A stretch of 64,000 nucleotides of DNA from Sulfuricella sp. (GCA_041651995.1 JBAZID010000001.1:496001-560000), one strand, 5' to 3'; shown: positions 34,400-43,345, numbered from the stretch's first letter. A program made the numbers and translations. Notes: generated by a model from the letters alone, not told the origin.

Positions 34400-34809
34400 T
34401 GCGGGTCGTTCTGGACACCAACATTCTGTTCAGCGCACTGATCTCGCCGCATGGTTTCCCCGATGCAATCTATCGTGCCTGGCGTTCGGCACGCTTCGAA
34501 GTGGTGACATCGAGCATGCAGCTCGACGAGATTCGCCGGGCCAGCCGCTACCCCAAGTTTCAGGCCGTTTTGCAGCCCGCCAAAGTGGGCGCCATGATGA
34601 ATAACCTGCAACGCGCCGTGGTTCTGGACCACCTAAACCTCAAGGAGGAAACCGATGATCCAGACGACGCGTTCCTGCTGGCCATGGCCCTGGCTGGCGA
34701 TGCGGATTACCTGGTGACTGGCGATCGCCGTGCCGGCCTGCTGCAACGCGGACATATCGAACGCACCCGGATTGTCACGCCCGCCGTATTTTGCGCTGAA
34801 GTGCTGTAA
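34399..34809 (+). CDS. PIN-domain toxin (putative ribonuclease)
   Basis: 136 residues from the ATG at 34399 that overlaps the antitoxin stop. Begins VVLDTNILFSAL, the first acidic PIN motif; a Glu in SSMQLDEIRRA and the acidic DPDDAFLLAMAL and DYLVTGDR segments complete the metal site. It belongs to the family often annotated as putative toxin-antitoxin toxin component, PIN family. It would cleave RNA when released from the antitoxin; its target is unknown. Confidence 0.82.
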   Translation: MRVVLDTNILFSALISPHGFPDAIYRAWRSARFEVVTSSMQLDEIRRASRYPKFQAVLQPAKVGAMMNNLQRAVVLDHLNLKEETDDPDDAFLLAMALAGDADYLVTGDRRAGLLQRGHIERTRIVTPAVFCAEVL

Positions 34810-34863
34810 CCCTGGCCGGGGAATCCTGCATGCTTTCCTCGCCCTGCTAACCGGACTTTTTTC

Positions 34864-35709
34864 ATGCTGAGCTACCGCCACGCCTTCCACGCCGGCAACC
34901 ACGCCGATGTGCTGAAACATCTGCTGCAGATCGAACTGAGCCGTTATCTGGGGCAGAAAGACAAACCCTTCTGGATCATTGACACGCATGCCGGCGCGGG
35001 GCTTTATTCTCTGGATTCGGACCATGCGGCCAAGCTGAAGGAATTTGAAACCGGCATAGGCAGGCTGTGGGGGCGTCAGGATTTACCGCCAGCCCTGGCC
35101 GGGTACGTGGATCTGGTGCGCGCCATCAACCCGGATGGCATGCTGCGTTTTTATCCCGGCTCCCCCTGGCTGGCGCTGCAAACCTTGCGCCCGCAGGACC
35201 GCTTGCGCCTGTTCGAGCTGCACAGCAGCGACAGCCGGATTTTGCAGGAAAATTTCAGCACCCAGGCCAAACGCGTAAGCATCACCGCCGCCAACGGCTT
35301 CGATGCGCTCAAGGCGCTGCTGCCTCCGCCGCCACGGCGCGCGCTGGTGCTGATCGATCCCTCCTACGAAACCCGCGACGACTACCCGAATGTCATCGCG
35401 GCGCTGAAGGACGGCCTGGAGCGTTTTCCCACTGGCACTTACGCGATCTGGTATCCGCAACTCTCCAGACCGGAGGCTCGTCAGCTGCCGGAAAAGCTCA
35501 AGCACCTGCCTCTAAAAAACTGGCTGAACGCTTCCCTGACCGTCCACACACCAAGTTCCGACGGCTTCGGCATGCATGGCAGCGGGATGTTCATCATCAA
35601 TCCGCCATGGACTTTGCAGAAAACGCTGACGGAAATCATGCCTTTTCTGGTGCAGACACTGGGGCAGGATGCCGGGGCATGCTTCACCCTGGAGCAGGAA
35701 ACGGAGTAA
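34864..35709 (+). CDS. rlmJ: 23S rRNA (adenine-2030-N6)-methyltransferase
   Basis: 281 residues beginning MLSYRHAFHAGNHADVLKH, the signature of RlmJ. The SAM-binding start WIIDTHAGAGLY is followed by the catalytic DPSYE motif (about residue 165). It methylates A2030 of 23S rRNA. Length is normal. It stands alone between the toxin-antitoxin pair and the binding protein. Confidence 0.95.
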   Translation: MLSYRHAFHAGNHADVLKHLLQIELSRYLGQKDKPFWIIDTHAGAGLYSLDSDHAAKLKEFETGIGRLWGRQDLPPALAGYVDLVRAINPDGMLRFYPGSPWLALQTLRPQDRLRLFELHSSDSRILQENFSTQAKRVSITAANGFDALKALLPPPPRRALVLIDPSYETRDDYPNVIAALKDGLERFPTGTYAIWYPQLSRPEARQLPEKLKHLPLKNWLNASLTVHTPSSDGFGMHGSGMFIINPPWTLQKTLTEIMPFLVQTLGQDAGACFTLEQETE

Positions 35710-35847
35710 AGCCATGCATGCTCCATGCGAGAAATTGATGGCATAAATCCATTGCATGGCTCAAATACTGCTAAAATTTTCAGCCTGGTTCGTGCCTATG
35801 AATTGGCCTCGGTCACCCACATCAAAAACCTCTGTTCAGGAAAACAC

Positions 35848-36675
35848 ATGAAACGCTTTTTGTCATATCTGGCCATTGCCCTGGTTTTCCCGTTCTCCGC
35901 CCAGGCCGCCGCCACACCCGAAGCGGCCAGGGATGGCCTGCTGTTCGGCATCAATGAAGGCACGGCCGGGCAAAAGGATTTCGGCGACTTGCAAAGCAAA
36001 TACAAGGCGCTGGCTGATTATCTAGCCAAAACCATCAATCAGCCCGTCAAGCTGGAATCCTCGCAGAACCTGAAAAGCTCAAGCAGCAATCTGGCCAAGG
36101 GCCGCTATGCCCTGTTTTTCTCCAAGCCGGCCAACGTCACGGCCAAGGCCATACGCGATCAGAAATATCAACTGGTCGCCATGGCCAAGGGTGAATTCAC
36201 GGTCAAATTCATTGTGAACGCCAATTCCCCCCTGAAAAAACCGGAGGACATCAAGGGCAAGCGTATCGCCTTGGCCAAGGGGACCTTCATGGAAAAGGCG
36301 GGCATGGCCGAGTTGCGCGACCGCCATTTGACTCCGGATGAAAGCCAGATCCAGGCCGCAAAATTCCAGGATGCGATCGAATTCATCGTGGAAAAAGGCT
36401 TTGCGGATGTCGGCATGGTTTCTCCCATCGTCGCCAAGAACTGGAGCGCCAAGGGCGGCAGGGTATTGTTCGAGAGCCGCAAGATGCCTTTCTGGTCGCT
36501 GATCGCGGCGCCCGGCATGAGCAAGGAGAATGTACTGAAAATCCAGACCGCGCTGATCAACCTGGAAAACTCGGAAGACGGCAAGAAACTACTGGAGAAA
36601 CTGGGCGTGAAGGGCTTTGTGCCCGGCAACCAGCAAGATTATCTCGACCTGCAGGACTGGGTGGAAAAAAAGTAA
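35848..36675 (+). CDS. PhnD-like periplasmic substrate-binding protein (orphan)
   Basis: 275 residues from the ATG at 35848 (CAGGA upstream), chosen for the signal peptide FLSYLAIALVFPFSAQAAA. The fold pattern is that of phosphate/phosphonate-binding PhnD-type proteins: YKALADYLAKTINQPVKLE, then NSPLKKPEDIKGKRIALAKG and a C-terminal lobe. No ABC transporter genes adjoin it, so it may be a sensor or work with a remote transporter. The ligand is unknown. Confidence 0.75.
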   Translation: MKRFLSYLAIALVFPFSAQAAATPEAARDGLLFGINEGTAGQKDFGDLQSKYKALADYLAKTINQPVKLESSQNLKSSSSNLAKGRYALFFSKPANVTAKAIRDQKYQLVAMAKGEFTVKFIVNANSPLKKPEDIKGKRIALAKGTFMEKAGMAELRDRHLTPDESQIQAAKFQDAIEFIVEKGFADVGMVSPIVAKNWSAKGGRVLFESRKMPFWSLIAAPGMSKENVLKIQTALINLENSEDGKKLLEKLGVKGFVPGNQQDYLDLQDWVEKK

Positions 36676-36708
36676 ACCCGGCCCCAAACAAATCAGGCAC
36701 CCTTTTTC

Positions 36709-37248
36709 ATGCGCCACCTGCCCCTGTTCTGGCAACCCCGTCCGCCTGTCATGCATTGCCCGTACCGCCCCTGGCTGATTGACCGGGGTTCGCTGACGCA
36801 CCGTATCCAGACGCGCTGCAACGCGTTCAGCGTGCGCGGATTGCGCCTCGTGCTGGGCAAGCCCGGCCGGGATGAAGCGGCCTCGGTCAACCTCAATCCA
36901 CGCAAATTCGCCCTGCTGCGCGAAGTGCACCTGTACTGCGGCGAGACGCCGGTGGTTTTCGCGCACAGCGTCATCCCTCGCGCCGGGTTGCGCGGCCCAT
37001 GGCAATCGCTCAGCAAACTGGGCAACAAGCCGCTGGGCGCCACGCTGTTCAGCAACCCGAAAGTCCGGCGCGAGCCCCTGCAATTCAAGAAACTCAACCG
37101 GCGCCACGAGCTATACCGCCGCGCTTGCCGCATTCTGGACAAGCGCCCGGCGCACCTCTGGGCACGACGCTCGGTCTTTGTGCTGCAGCGTCACCCGATC
37201 CTGGTGACCGAGGTGTTTCTGCCCGGAATACTGGATCTGTCTCCATGA
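36709..37248 (+). CDS. ubiC: Chorismate lyase
   Basis: 179 residues with the chorismate lyase pattern: WLIDRGSLTHRI near the start, RFA-like REVHLYCGETPVVFAHSVIP in the middle, PLGATLF and a C-terminal VTEVFLPGIL. It converts chorismate to 4-hydroxybenzoate and pyruvate, the first committed step of ubiquinone synthesis. Its stop overlaps the ubiA start (ATGA), so the two form an operon. Confidence 0.9.
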   Translation: MRHLPLFWQPRPPVMHCPYRPWLIDRGSLTHRIQTRCNAFSVRGLRLVLGKPGRDEAASVNLNPRKFALLREVHLYCGETPVVFAHSVIPRAGLRGPWQSLSKLGNKPLGATLFSNPKVRREPLQFKKLNRRHELYRRACRILDKRPAHLWARRSVFVLQRHPILVTEVFLPGILDLSP

Positions 37249-38150
37249 AACTTGATTTTATGCACTTGAAACAAAAGCTCGATCTCTATGAACGGCTGAT
37301 GCGGATCGACAAGCCCATCGGCATCCTGCTGCTGGCATGGCCGACATTGTGGGCGCTATGGATTTCCTCCGCCGGACAGCCAAACTGGATCATCCTGTGG
37401 ATTTTCATGCTCGGCACGGTATTGATGAGATCGGCGGGCTGCGTCATCAACGACTACGCCGACCGCAATTTCGACCCGCACGTCGAGCGCACCCGCAACC
37501 GCCCCATGGCCGCCGGGCTGGTGAGCAAGAAAGAAGCATTGACACTATTTGCCGCGCTCATTATTTGCGCCTTGCTGCTGATTCTGAGCCTCAACAAACT
37601 GACCATCATGCTGTCCGTCGTCGCATTCTTCCTGGCTGCCAGCTACCCTTTCACCAAGCGCTTCTTCGCCATTCCACAGGCCTATCTCGGCGTCGCTTTC
37701 GGCTTCGGCATCCCCATGGCATTTGCAGCGCAAACCGGCACCGTTCCGCTCTTCGCCTGGCTCATGCTGCTGGCCAATATTTTCTGGGCTGTTGCCTACG
37801 ATACCGAATACGCCATGGTGGATCGCGAGGACGACCTCAAGATCGGCATCCGCACCTCCGCCATCACTTTCGGACAATTCGACGTGCTGGCAGTTCTGAT
37901 CTGCTACGGCATGACCCTAGCCATCCTCGCCGGGGTCGGCGCGGCGCTCAAGCTCGGGCTGTATTATTATCTCGGGCTCGCCGTGGCACTCGGCATCGCC
38001 GCTTACCACTACACCCTGATCAGGGGCCGGGAGCGGGACAAGTGTTTCAAGGCCTTCATCCACAACAACTGGTTCGGCGCGGCGATCTTTGGCGGCATCC
38101 TGTTGAACTACTGGCAGGCGACCAGGTTTATCGTCCAGCAAGCATTCTGA
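37245..38150 (+). CDS. ubiA: 4-hydroxybenzoate polyprenyltransferase
   Basis: 301 residues from the ATG at 37245 overlapping ubiC. It is a multi-helix membrane protein with both Asp-rich motifs of the UbiA family: NDYADRNFD (about residue 68) and YDTEYAMVDREDD (about 185). It attaches the polyprenyl tail to 4-hydroxybenzoate. Together with ubiC and ubiD nearby, this shows the organism makes ubiquinone. Confidence 0.95.
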   Translation: MKLDFMHLKQKLDLYERLMRIDKPIGILLLAWPTLWALWISSAGQPNWIILWIFMLGTVLMRSAGCVINDYADRNFDPHVERTRNRPMAAGLVSKKEALTLFAALIICALLLILSLNKLTIMLSVVAFFLAASYPFTKRFFAIPQAYLGVAFGFGIPMAFAAQTGTVPLFAWLMLLANIFWAVAYDTEYAMVDREDDLKIGIRTSAITFGQFDVLAVLICYGMTLAILAGVGAALKLGLYYYLGLAVALGIAAYHYTLIRGRERDKCFKAFIHNNWFGAAIFGGILLNYWQATRFIVQQAF

Positions 38151-38159
38151 GAATCCACC

Positions 38160-38780
38160 ATGGCCGGCTGCTGCGAAAACAAGTCCTGCACGCTCGATGC
38201 CATGCGCGCCAATCACGGTCGAGTGCTGAAAATCGTGCTGGCAATCAACGCCGTCATGTTCGTGGTGGAAGCCCTGGCTGGTCTGGCTGCCCATTCCACC
38301 TCATTGCTGGCGGACGCTTCCGACATGCTGGGCGATGCCCTGGTGTATGGCTTCAGTCTCTATGTGCTGACCCGTGACGAAAGCTGGCAGGCCCGCGCCG
38401 CCTTGCTCAAGGGCCTGTTCATGCTGGCCTTTGGCTTGGGCGTGGCAGCAGAAGCGATCTACAAAACCCTGCACCCCATCCTGCCGCACGGCGAAACCAT
38501 CGGCCTGATCGGCCTGCTTGCCCTGGCCGCCAACACCTGGTGTTTCCTGCTGCTCTACCGCCACCGCGCCGACAATCTCAACATGAGTTCGGTGTGGCTG
38601 TGTTCGCGCAACGACCTGTTCGCCAATGGCGGCGTGATTCTGGCGGGCATCGCGGTGATCTACAGCCAGTCGCGCTGGCCTGACATCCTCGTCGGTGGCA
38701 TCATTGCAGCCCTGTTCCTGAAATCCGCCGTCAGCGTACTGCGGCAGTCCATCACCAGCCTTCGCAGCCAATCCAACTAG
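38160..38780 (+). CDS. Cation-efflux-family-like membrane protein
   Basis: 206 residues. An N-terminal Cys cluster (CCENKSC) precedes five to six membrane helices. The segment HSTSLLADASDMLGDALVYG corresponds to the metal-binding helix of cation diffusion facilitators, and CSRNDLFANGG may be its partner. The cytoplasmic C-terminal domain of standard family members is missing, so it is a short, transmembrane-only form. The likely role is divalent metal export. It begins 9 bases after ubiA. Confidence 0.75.
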   Translation: MAGCCENKSCTLDAMRANHGRVLKIVLAINAVMFVVEALAGLAAHSTSLLADASDMLGDALVYGFSLYVLTRDESWQARAALLKGLFMLAFGLGVAAEAIYKTLHPILPHGETIGLIGLLALAANTWCFLLLYRHRADNLNMSSVWLCSRNDLFANGGVILAGIAVIYSQSRWPDILVGGIIAALFLKSAVSVLRQSITSLRSQSN

Positions 38781-38789
38781 GAGCCCATC

Positions 38790-39236
38790 ATGCGCCATCT
38801 TCTGCTTCCCTTCGCTCTCCTTCTGGCCGCCTTGCCAGCCCAGGCGCAACCGCCCGCGCCGCCACAGGACACCCGCCAACTGGTCGACATGCCGGATCTG
38901 CCGCGCAGCCTGATGCGCGCCGATATGCAGGACCATCTGATGGCACTGAATGAAATCATCGGCTACCTGGCAGAAAACAAGCTTGCCGCCGCAGCCGAAA
39001 CCGCCGAACAACGCATGGGCCAGAGCTCCATGGGCAAGCACGCCTACATCGCGCGCGGCCAGGGGCCGGGCCGCTTCATGCCAAGCACCATGCAGCAGAT
39101 GGGCTGGAACATGCACGACGCCGCGACAGAGTTCGCCAAGGTGGCGAAGAGCGGCAATAAGGCCAAGACCATGGCAGCACTGCAACAGGTGACTTCGAGC
39201 TGCGTGGCCTGCCATATGTCGTTCCGCACCCGTTAA
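38790..39236 (+). CDS. Exported cytochrome c'-like protein
   Basis: 148 residues with a signal peptide (LLLPFALLLAALPAQA) and a mostly helical body ending in a single heme motif, CVACHMSFR, near the C-terminus. This placement of CXXCH, followed by a Phe-Arg, is typical of class II cytochromes (c' or c556), which form a four-helix bundle. The function could be nitric oxide binding or electron carriage. It lies between the cation-efflux-like gene and a small membrane protein gene. Confidence 0.75.
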   Translation: MRHLLLPFALLLAALPAQAQPPAPPQDTRQLVDMPDLPRSLMRADMQDHLMALNEIIGYLAENKLAAAAETAEQRMGQSSMGKHAYIARGQGPGRFMPSTMQQMGWNMHDAATEFAKVAKSGNKAKTMAALQQVTSSCVACHMSFRTR

Positions 39237-39249
39237 ACAGGATATCGCC

Positions 39250-39594
39250 ATGAACGAACCCGCCAACACTCCCGACCCCGATTCCGCCAAGACCCTCGCC
39301 ACCGTGGTCTATGCCCTGCAGGCGGCCTCCTTTTTCGTCGGCATCACCGCCATCGCCGCCATCGTGATCAACTACGTGAAAATCGACGACGTTCAGGGCA
39401 CCTGGCTGGAATCGCACTTCCGCTGGCAGATGCGCACCTTCTGGTTCGGCCTGCTGTGGGGGGTGATCGGCAGCATCCTGCTCATCGTCCTGGTCGGCTG
39501 GTTCATCCTGGCCGCCGATGCCGTCTGGGTGATCTACCGCATCGTCAAGGGCTGGCTCAAGCTCAACGAAGGCAAGGAAGTGAATCCGGCGTAG
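39250..39594 (+). CDS. Small membrane protein, DUF4870-like
   Basis: 114 residues with three hydrophobic segments. The pattern VYALQAASFF...IVINYVKIDDVQGTWLESHFRWQMRTFW...IYRIVKGWLKLNEGK is like proteins of the DUF4870 kind. It begins 13 bases after the cytochrome c'-like gene. No biochemical role is known. Confidence 0.7.
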   Translation: MNEPANTPDPDSAKTLATVVYALQAASFFVGITAIAAIVINYVKIDDVQGTWLESHFRWQMRTFWFGLLWGVIGSILLIVLVGWFILAADAVWVIYRIVKGWLKLNEGKEVNPA

Positions 39595-39626
39595 AATATT
39601 TCCCTTACCCAAGTCAGGAAATCCAT

Positions 39627-39944
39627 ATGTCCCAGCCGAAAATCTCCCTGCCTCAGGACCAGCTTTCCCGCTTCTGCCGCCAGTGGAAAATCGCTGAATT
39701 CGCCCTGTTCGGCTCGGTGCTGCGCGATGATTTCCGGCCCGACAGTGACATTGACGTGCTGGTGACTTTTTTGCCCGATGCAAGCTGGAGTCTGTTCGAT
39801 CACGTGGAAATGCGCGACGAACTGGCCGCCATGCTGGGGCGCAAGGTGGATTTGCTGACCCGCAATGCGGTCGAGCAAAGCCGCAATCAAATTCGCCGGC
39901 GCGCCATTCTGGAATCGGCCGAGGTCATTCATGCCGCAGCGTGA
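39627..39944 (+). CDS. mntA: MNT-family nucleotidyltransferase (antitoxin)
   Basis: 105 residues from the ATG at 39627. The nucleotidyltransferase core GSVLRDDFRPDSDIDVLV carries the GS...DxD signature of minimal nucleotidyltransferases. In MNT/HEPN pairs this enzyme modifies the HEPN ribonuclease near its catalytic site and keeps it inactive. Its 3' end overlaps the next gene by 14 bases, which supports the pairing. Confidence 0.85.
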   Translation: MSQPKISLPQDQLSRFCRQWKIAEFALFGSVLRDDFRPDSDIDVLVTFLPDASWSLFDHVEMRDELAAMLGRKVDLLTRNAVEQSRNQIRRRAILESAEVIHAAA

Positions 39945-40281
39945 TGCCGCCCACCTGGATGACATCCTGAAAGCCTCCGAGCTTATTCTGTCTTTTCTCG
40001 AAGGTGTTGATCAGGGCACATTTCACCGCGACCTGAAAACACAGTCTGCCGTGATTCGCCAGTTTGAAATTGTCGGCGAAGCCACAAAACGGGTTTCCCC
40101 GGAATTCAAGATCACCCATCCCGGCATTCCCTGGCGAAAGATGGCAGGTATGCGCGACATTCTGATTCATGCCTACGATACCGTGGATGTGAATGAAATC
40201 TGGTTTGCCGCAAGCCGCGACATTCCGGAACTTATCGCGCTCTTGCGCCAACTTCCTCCATTCGAAAGCACCACCCAATGA
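39931..40281 (+). CDS. hepT: HEPN-domain toxin, HepT-like (DUF86)
   Basis: 116 residues from the ATG at 39931. The motif RDILIHAY is the RX4HXY signature of HEPN ribonucleases, and GEATKRVSPEF and GIPWRKMAGMRD are typical of the DUF86 family. It is expected to be an RNase restrained by the adjacent nucleotidyltransferase. The stop overlaps the start of ubiD by four bases (ATGA). Confidence 0.87.
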   Translation: MPQRDAAHLDDILKASELILSFLEGVDQGTFHRDLKTQSAVIRQFEIVGEATKRVSPEFKITHPGIPWRKMAGMRDILIHAYDTVDVNEIWFAASRDIPELIALLRQLPPFESTTQ

Positions 40282-41741
40282 AATACCACGACCTGCGCGA
40301 CTTTATCGCGCAACTGGAAAAGCAGGGCGAACTCAAGCGCATCAGCGCCGAAGTGGACCCTCGCCTGGAAATGACCGAAATCTGCGACCGCGTGCTGCGC
40401 GCCGAAGGACCGGCCATCCTGTTCGAGAATCCCAAGGGCCACAGCATCCCGGTGCTGGCCAACCTGTTCGGCACGCCGAAGCGGGTCGCCATGGGCATGG
40501 GGGAGGATTCGGTCGAAGCGCTACGCGAAGTCGGCAAGCTGCTGGCCTTCCTCAAGGAACCTGAACCGCCCAGGGGACTGAAAGACGCCTGGGACAAGCT
40601 GCCGATCTTCAAGCAGGTGCTCAACATGGCGCCGAAAGAGCTTTCCAGCGCACCCTGCCAGGAGGTGGTGTGGGAAGGCAAAGACGTCGATCTCGCCAAG
40701 CTGCCGATCCAGACCTGCTGGCCGGGCGACGTGGCGCCGCTCATCACCTGGGGGCTGGTGATTACCAAGGGACCATACAAGAAACGCCAGAACCTGGGCA
40801 TCTACCGCCAGCAGGTGATCGCCCCCAACAAGGTCATCATGCGCTGGCTCGCCCATCGCGGCGGAGCGCTGGATTTGCGCGACTTCCAGGAAGCCCATCC
40901 GGGACAGCCCTTCCCCATCGCCGTTGCGCTCGGCGCCGACCCGGCCACGATACTCGGCGCGGTGACGCCGGTGCCGGATTCATTGAGCGAATACCAGTTT
41001 GCCGGCCTGCTGCGCGGCTCGAAAACCGAGCTGGTGAAATGCCTGGGCAATGACCTGCAAGTGCCCGCTTCGGCCGAGATCGTGCTCGAAGGCGTGATCC
41101 ACCCTGGCGAAATGGCCCCGGAAGGCCCCTACGGCGATCACACCGGCTACTACAACGAAGTCGCCGAGTTCCCGGTGTTCACCATCGAGCGCATCACCCT
41201 GCGCAAGAACCCGATCTACCACAGCACCTACACCGGCAAGCCACCGGACGAGCCGGCCATCCTCGGCGTGGCGCTGAACGAAGTGTTCGTGCCTTTGCTG
41301 CAGAAGCAGTACCCGGAAATCACCGACTTCTACCTGCCGCCCGAAGGCTGCTCCTACCGCATGGCCATCGTCAGCATCAAGAAACAGTACCCTGGCCACG
41401 CCAAGCGCGTGCTGTTCGGGGTGTGGAGCTTCCTGCGCCAGTTCATGTACACCAAGTTCATCATCGTCACCGACGAGGACGTCAACATCCGCGACTGGAA
41501 GGAAGTGATCTGGGCCATGACCACCCGCGTCGATCCGGCGCGCGATACGCTGCTGGTGGAAAACACCCCCATCGACTACCTCGACTTCGCCAGCCCGGTC
41601 TCCGGCCTGGGCTCGAAAATGGGTATGGACGCGACCAACAAGTGGCCGGGTGAAACCAGCCGTGAATGGGGCCGGCCCATCGTCATGGATGAAGCGGTGA
41701 AGCGCCGGGTGGACGAGATGTGGCGGGAGCTGGGGCTGTGA
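40278..41741 (+). CDS. ubiD: 4-hydroxy-3-polyprenylbenzoate decarboxylase
   Basis: 487 residues. UbiD-family features include MKYHDLRDFIAQLEKQGEL, GIYRQQVI, the GPYGDHTGYYN region and the Glu/Arg-containing segments that hold prenylated FMN. It decarboxylates the ubiquinone precursor in the cytoplasm or at the membrane. Its start overlaps the HEPN gene, so it is co-transcribed with the toxin-antitoxin pair, an unusual linkage. Confidence 0.95.
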   Translation: MKYHDLRDFIAQLEKQGELKRISAEVDPRLEMTEICDRVLRAEGPAILFENPKGHSIPVLANLFGTPKRVAMGMGEDSVEALREVGKLLAFLKEPEPPRGLKDAWDKLPIFKQVLNMAPKELSSAPCQEVVWEGKDVDLAKLPIQTCWPGDVAPLITWGLVITKGPYKKRQNLGIYRQQVIAPNKVIMRWLAHRGGALDLRDFQEAHPGQPFPIAVALGADPATILGAVTPVPDSLSEYQFAGLLRGSKTELVKCLGNDLQVPASAEIVLEGVIHPGEMAPEGPYGDHTGYYNEVAEFPVFTIERITLRKNPIYHSTYTGKPPDEPAILGVALNEVFVPLLQKQYPEITDFYLPPEGCSYRMAIVSIKKQYPGHAKRVLFGVWSFLRQFMYTKFIIVTDEDVNIRDWKEVIWAMTTRVDPARDTLLVENTPIDYLDFASPVSGLGSKMGMDATNKWPGETSREWGRPIVMDEAVKRRVDEMWRELGL

Positions 41742-41756
41742 TTCTGAAACAGTTTG

Positions 41757-41886
41757 TTAACCACGGAGAACACGGAGGGCACGGAGTTAAAACAATTGAC
41801 GACTTCGATTCTGCATCTGCCTGCCTGAAAAAACCCTATAACCATAGATCGCTTTTCTCCGTGCCCTCCGTGTTCTCCGTGGTTTC
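41757..41886. repeat. Inverted repeat, TTAACCACGGAG family
   Basis: GTTAACCACGGAGAACACGG pairs with CCGTGTTCTCCGTGG across about 70 bases. It occupies the gap between ubiD and the regulator gene. Confidence 0.85.
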
Positions 41887-41914
41887 AAACCAAGGTTTTT
41901 AGGAATAAACCACC

Positions 41915-42580
41915 ATGACCCAACCCCTCTCCCCCAAGAAGCGCCTGTTCGAGCAATTCGCCCGCGTGGCAAAATCCCTCGCCAGCGCCAACCGTCTGGA
42001 GCTGCTGGAAGCCCTCGCCCAGGGCGAACGCGGCGTGGACGCGTTGTCACAGGCCAGCGGTATGTCAATCGCCAACACCTCCCACCACCTGCAGATCCTG
42101 CGCGAGGGCGGCCTGGTGCAGTCGCGCAAGGAGGGGCTACAGGTCATCTACCGCCTCACGGGCGACGATGTCCTCCATCTCATCAGCGCCATGCACCAGG
42201 TGGCGGAAGCACATCTGGCCGAAGTGGACCGCATCGTGCGCGACAACTTCGAGAGCAAGGACAATCTCACCCCGCTACGGCGCGAGGAGTTGCTGGAGCA
42301 GGTGCGCGCCGGCGGCGCCATGGTGATCGACGTGCGCCCCCCGTCCGAATATGCCGCCGGCCACATCGAAGGCGCGGTCAACATCCCCCTCGACTCCCTC
42401 GCCGATCGGCTCGACCAGTTGCCGCGCGACCAGGAGATCGTCGCCTACTGCCGCGGCCCCTACTGCATGCTGGCCTTCGACGCCGTGGCCCGGCTGCGCG
42501 AGGAAGGCTTCCGCGCCCGCCGCCTGGAAGATGGCTTCCCCGAATGGAAAGCCGAGCAACGCCCCATCGGCGGAAAATAA
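41915..42580 (+). CDS. ArsR-family regulator fused to a rhodanese domain
   Basis: 221 residues. An N-terminal winged helix (about 10-90) has the recognition region SQASGMSIANTSHHLQIL. A C-terminal rhodanese domain (about 125-220) has the active-site loop YCRGPYCM, which holds two cysteines. Such proteins are thought to sense persulfide or other sulfane sulfur. It lies immediately upstream of the sulfur operon, separated by a long palindrome, and is the best candidate to bind the ATTC-N12-GAAT sites at 42845 and 52420; that link is inference. Confidence 0.88.
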   Translation: MTQPLSPKKRLFEQFARVAKSLASANRLELLEALAQGERGVDALSQASGMSIANTSHHLQILREGGLVQSRKEGLQVIYRLTGDDVLHLISAMHQVAEAHLAEVDRIVRDNFESKDNLTPLRREELLEQVRAGGAMVIDVRPPSEYAAGHIEGAVNIPLDSLADRLDQLPRDQEIVAYCRGPYCMLAFDAVARLREEGFRARRLEDGFPEWKAEQRPIGGK

Positions 42581-42610
42581 GTCTGAAACTGCAATAGCGC
42601 GCCCCTCCCC

Positions 42611-42797
42611 GGGTGCGATTCAAACTGATGTGAAAATGCAGCCTGTAGGTTGGGTTGAGCGGCCCTATCGCGAAACCCAACAAATCTAAACAACAAAGCC
42701 GGCTCTTGAAGTTTGGGTTTGTTGGGTTTCGCAAAAAACCGCTCAACCCAACCTACGCATTTGTTCTACGCCACATCAGTTTGAATCGCGCCCCCCG
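42611..42797. repeat. Nested inverted repeat of about 187 bp
   Basis: The outer arms GATTCAAACTGATGTG and CACATCAGTTTGAATC, the middle arms GTAGGTTGGGTTGAGCGG and CCGCTCAACCCAACCTAC, and the inner arms CGAAACCCAACAAA and TTTGTTGGGTTTCG are mutually complementary. The whole unit can fold as one cruciform. Confidence 0.85.
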
Positions 42798-42844
42798 CCC
42801 CCTGATAAAAAATCGTTGACACCCGCTCTCTTTCTCAGCACACT

Positions 42845-42864
42845 ATTCAAGCGTTCATTTGAAT
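42845..42864. promoter_or_regulatory. ATTC-N12-GAAT inverted repeat, putative operator of the sulfur operon
   Basis: ATTCAA and TTGAAT flank an 8-bp centre. A second site at 52420-52439 is identical at 16 of 20 positions. It lies 24-49 bases after a TTGACA hexamer and about 20 bases before the first rhodanese gene, a position suited to repression. ArsR-type sulfur sensors such as SqrR/BigR bind related ATTC/GAAT palindromes. Confidence 0.55.
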
Positions 42865-42883
42865 TGCAAAACGAGGAGCCAGT

Positions 42884-43345
42884 ATGCCCATTCTGCGCAA
42901 CATCTTCATCGCCGCCACCCTGTGCGCCATTACTTCCCTGCCCGTCATGGCCGCTGATAACCCCGCGGTGAAAGCGCTGGAAGAATATTTCGAATTTTCC
43001 GAATACGGCGGCGCGACCATCCTGCCGGAGCAGATCCCGGCGGAGGACTGGAAGAAAATCCACGTCATCGACACCCGCGATGCCGAGCAATTCAACAAGG
43101 CCCATATTCCCGGCGCGGTGAACATCGACTGGCGCCAGGTACTTGGACGCCGCGCCGAGCTGCCTACCGACAGGATGGTGCTGCTGTACTGCAATGCCGG
43201 CACGCTCTCCTCCCAGGCCGGGCTGGCGCTGCGAGTGGCCGGGCTGGACAACGTGCGCATCCTGCAGGGCGGATTCAGCGAGTGGAAGGCCAAGGGCGGT
43301 TTTGACGCCAACCGGCGCGCGGCACGGCGTTCTGGCAAGAAGTAA
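42884..43345 (+). CDS. Exported single-domain rhodanese
   Basis: 153 residues: signal peptide (ILRNIFIAATLCAITSLPVMA) and one rhodanese domain with the active-site loop YCNAGTLSSQ (catalytic Cys about residue 105). It would move sulfane sulfur in the periplasm. GAGGAG precedes the ATG. It is the first gene of the sulfur operon downstream of the putative operator. Confidence 0.88.
   Translation: MPILRNIFIAATLCAITSLPVMAADNPAVKALEEYFEFSEYGGATILPEQIPAEDWKKIHVIDTRDAEQFNKAHIPGAVNIDWRQVLGRRAELPTDRMVLLYCNAGTLSSQAGLALRVAGLDNVRILQGGFSEWKAKGGFDANRRAARRSGKK

Larger units (their letters stand above)
42581..42883. other. Regulatory gap upstream of the sulfur operon
   Basis: 303 bases containing the large nested palindrome at 42611-42797, a TTGACA hexamer at 42816-42821 and the inverted repeat at 42845-42864. 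No gene is present. Confidence 0.65.
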
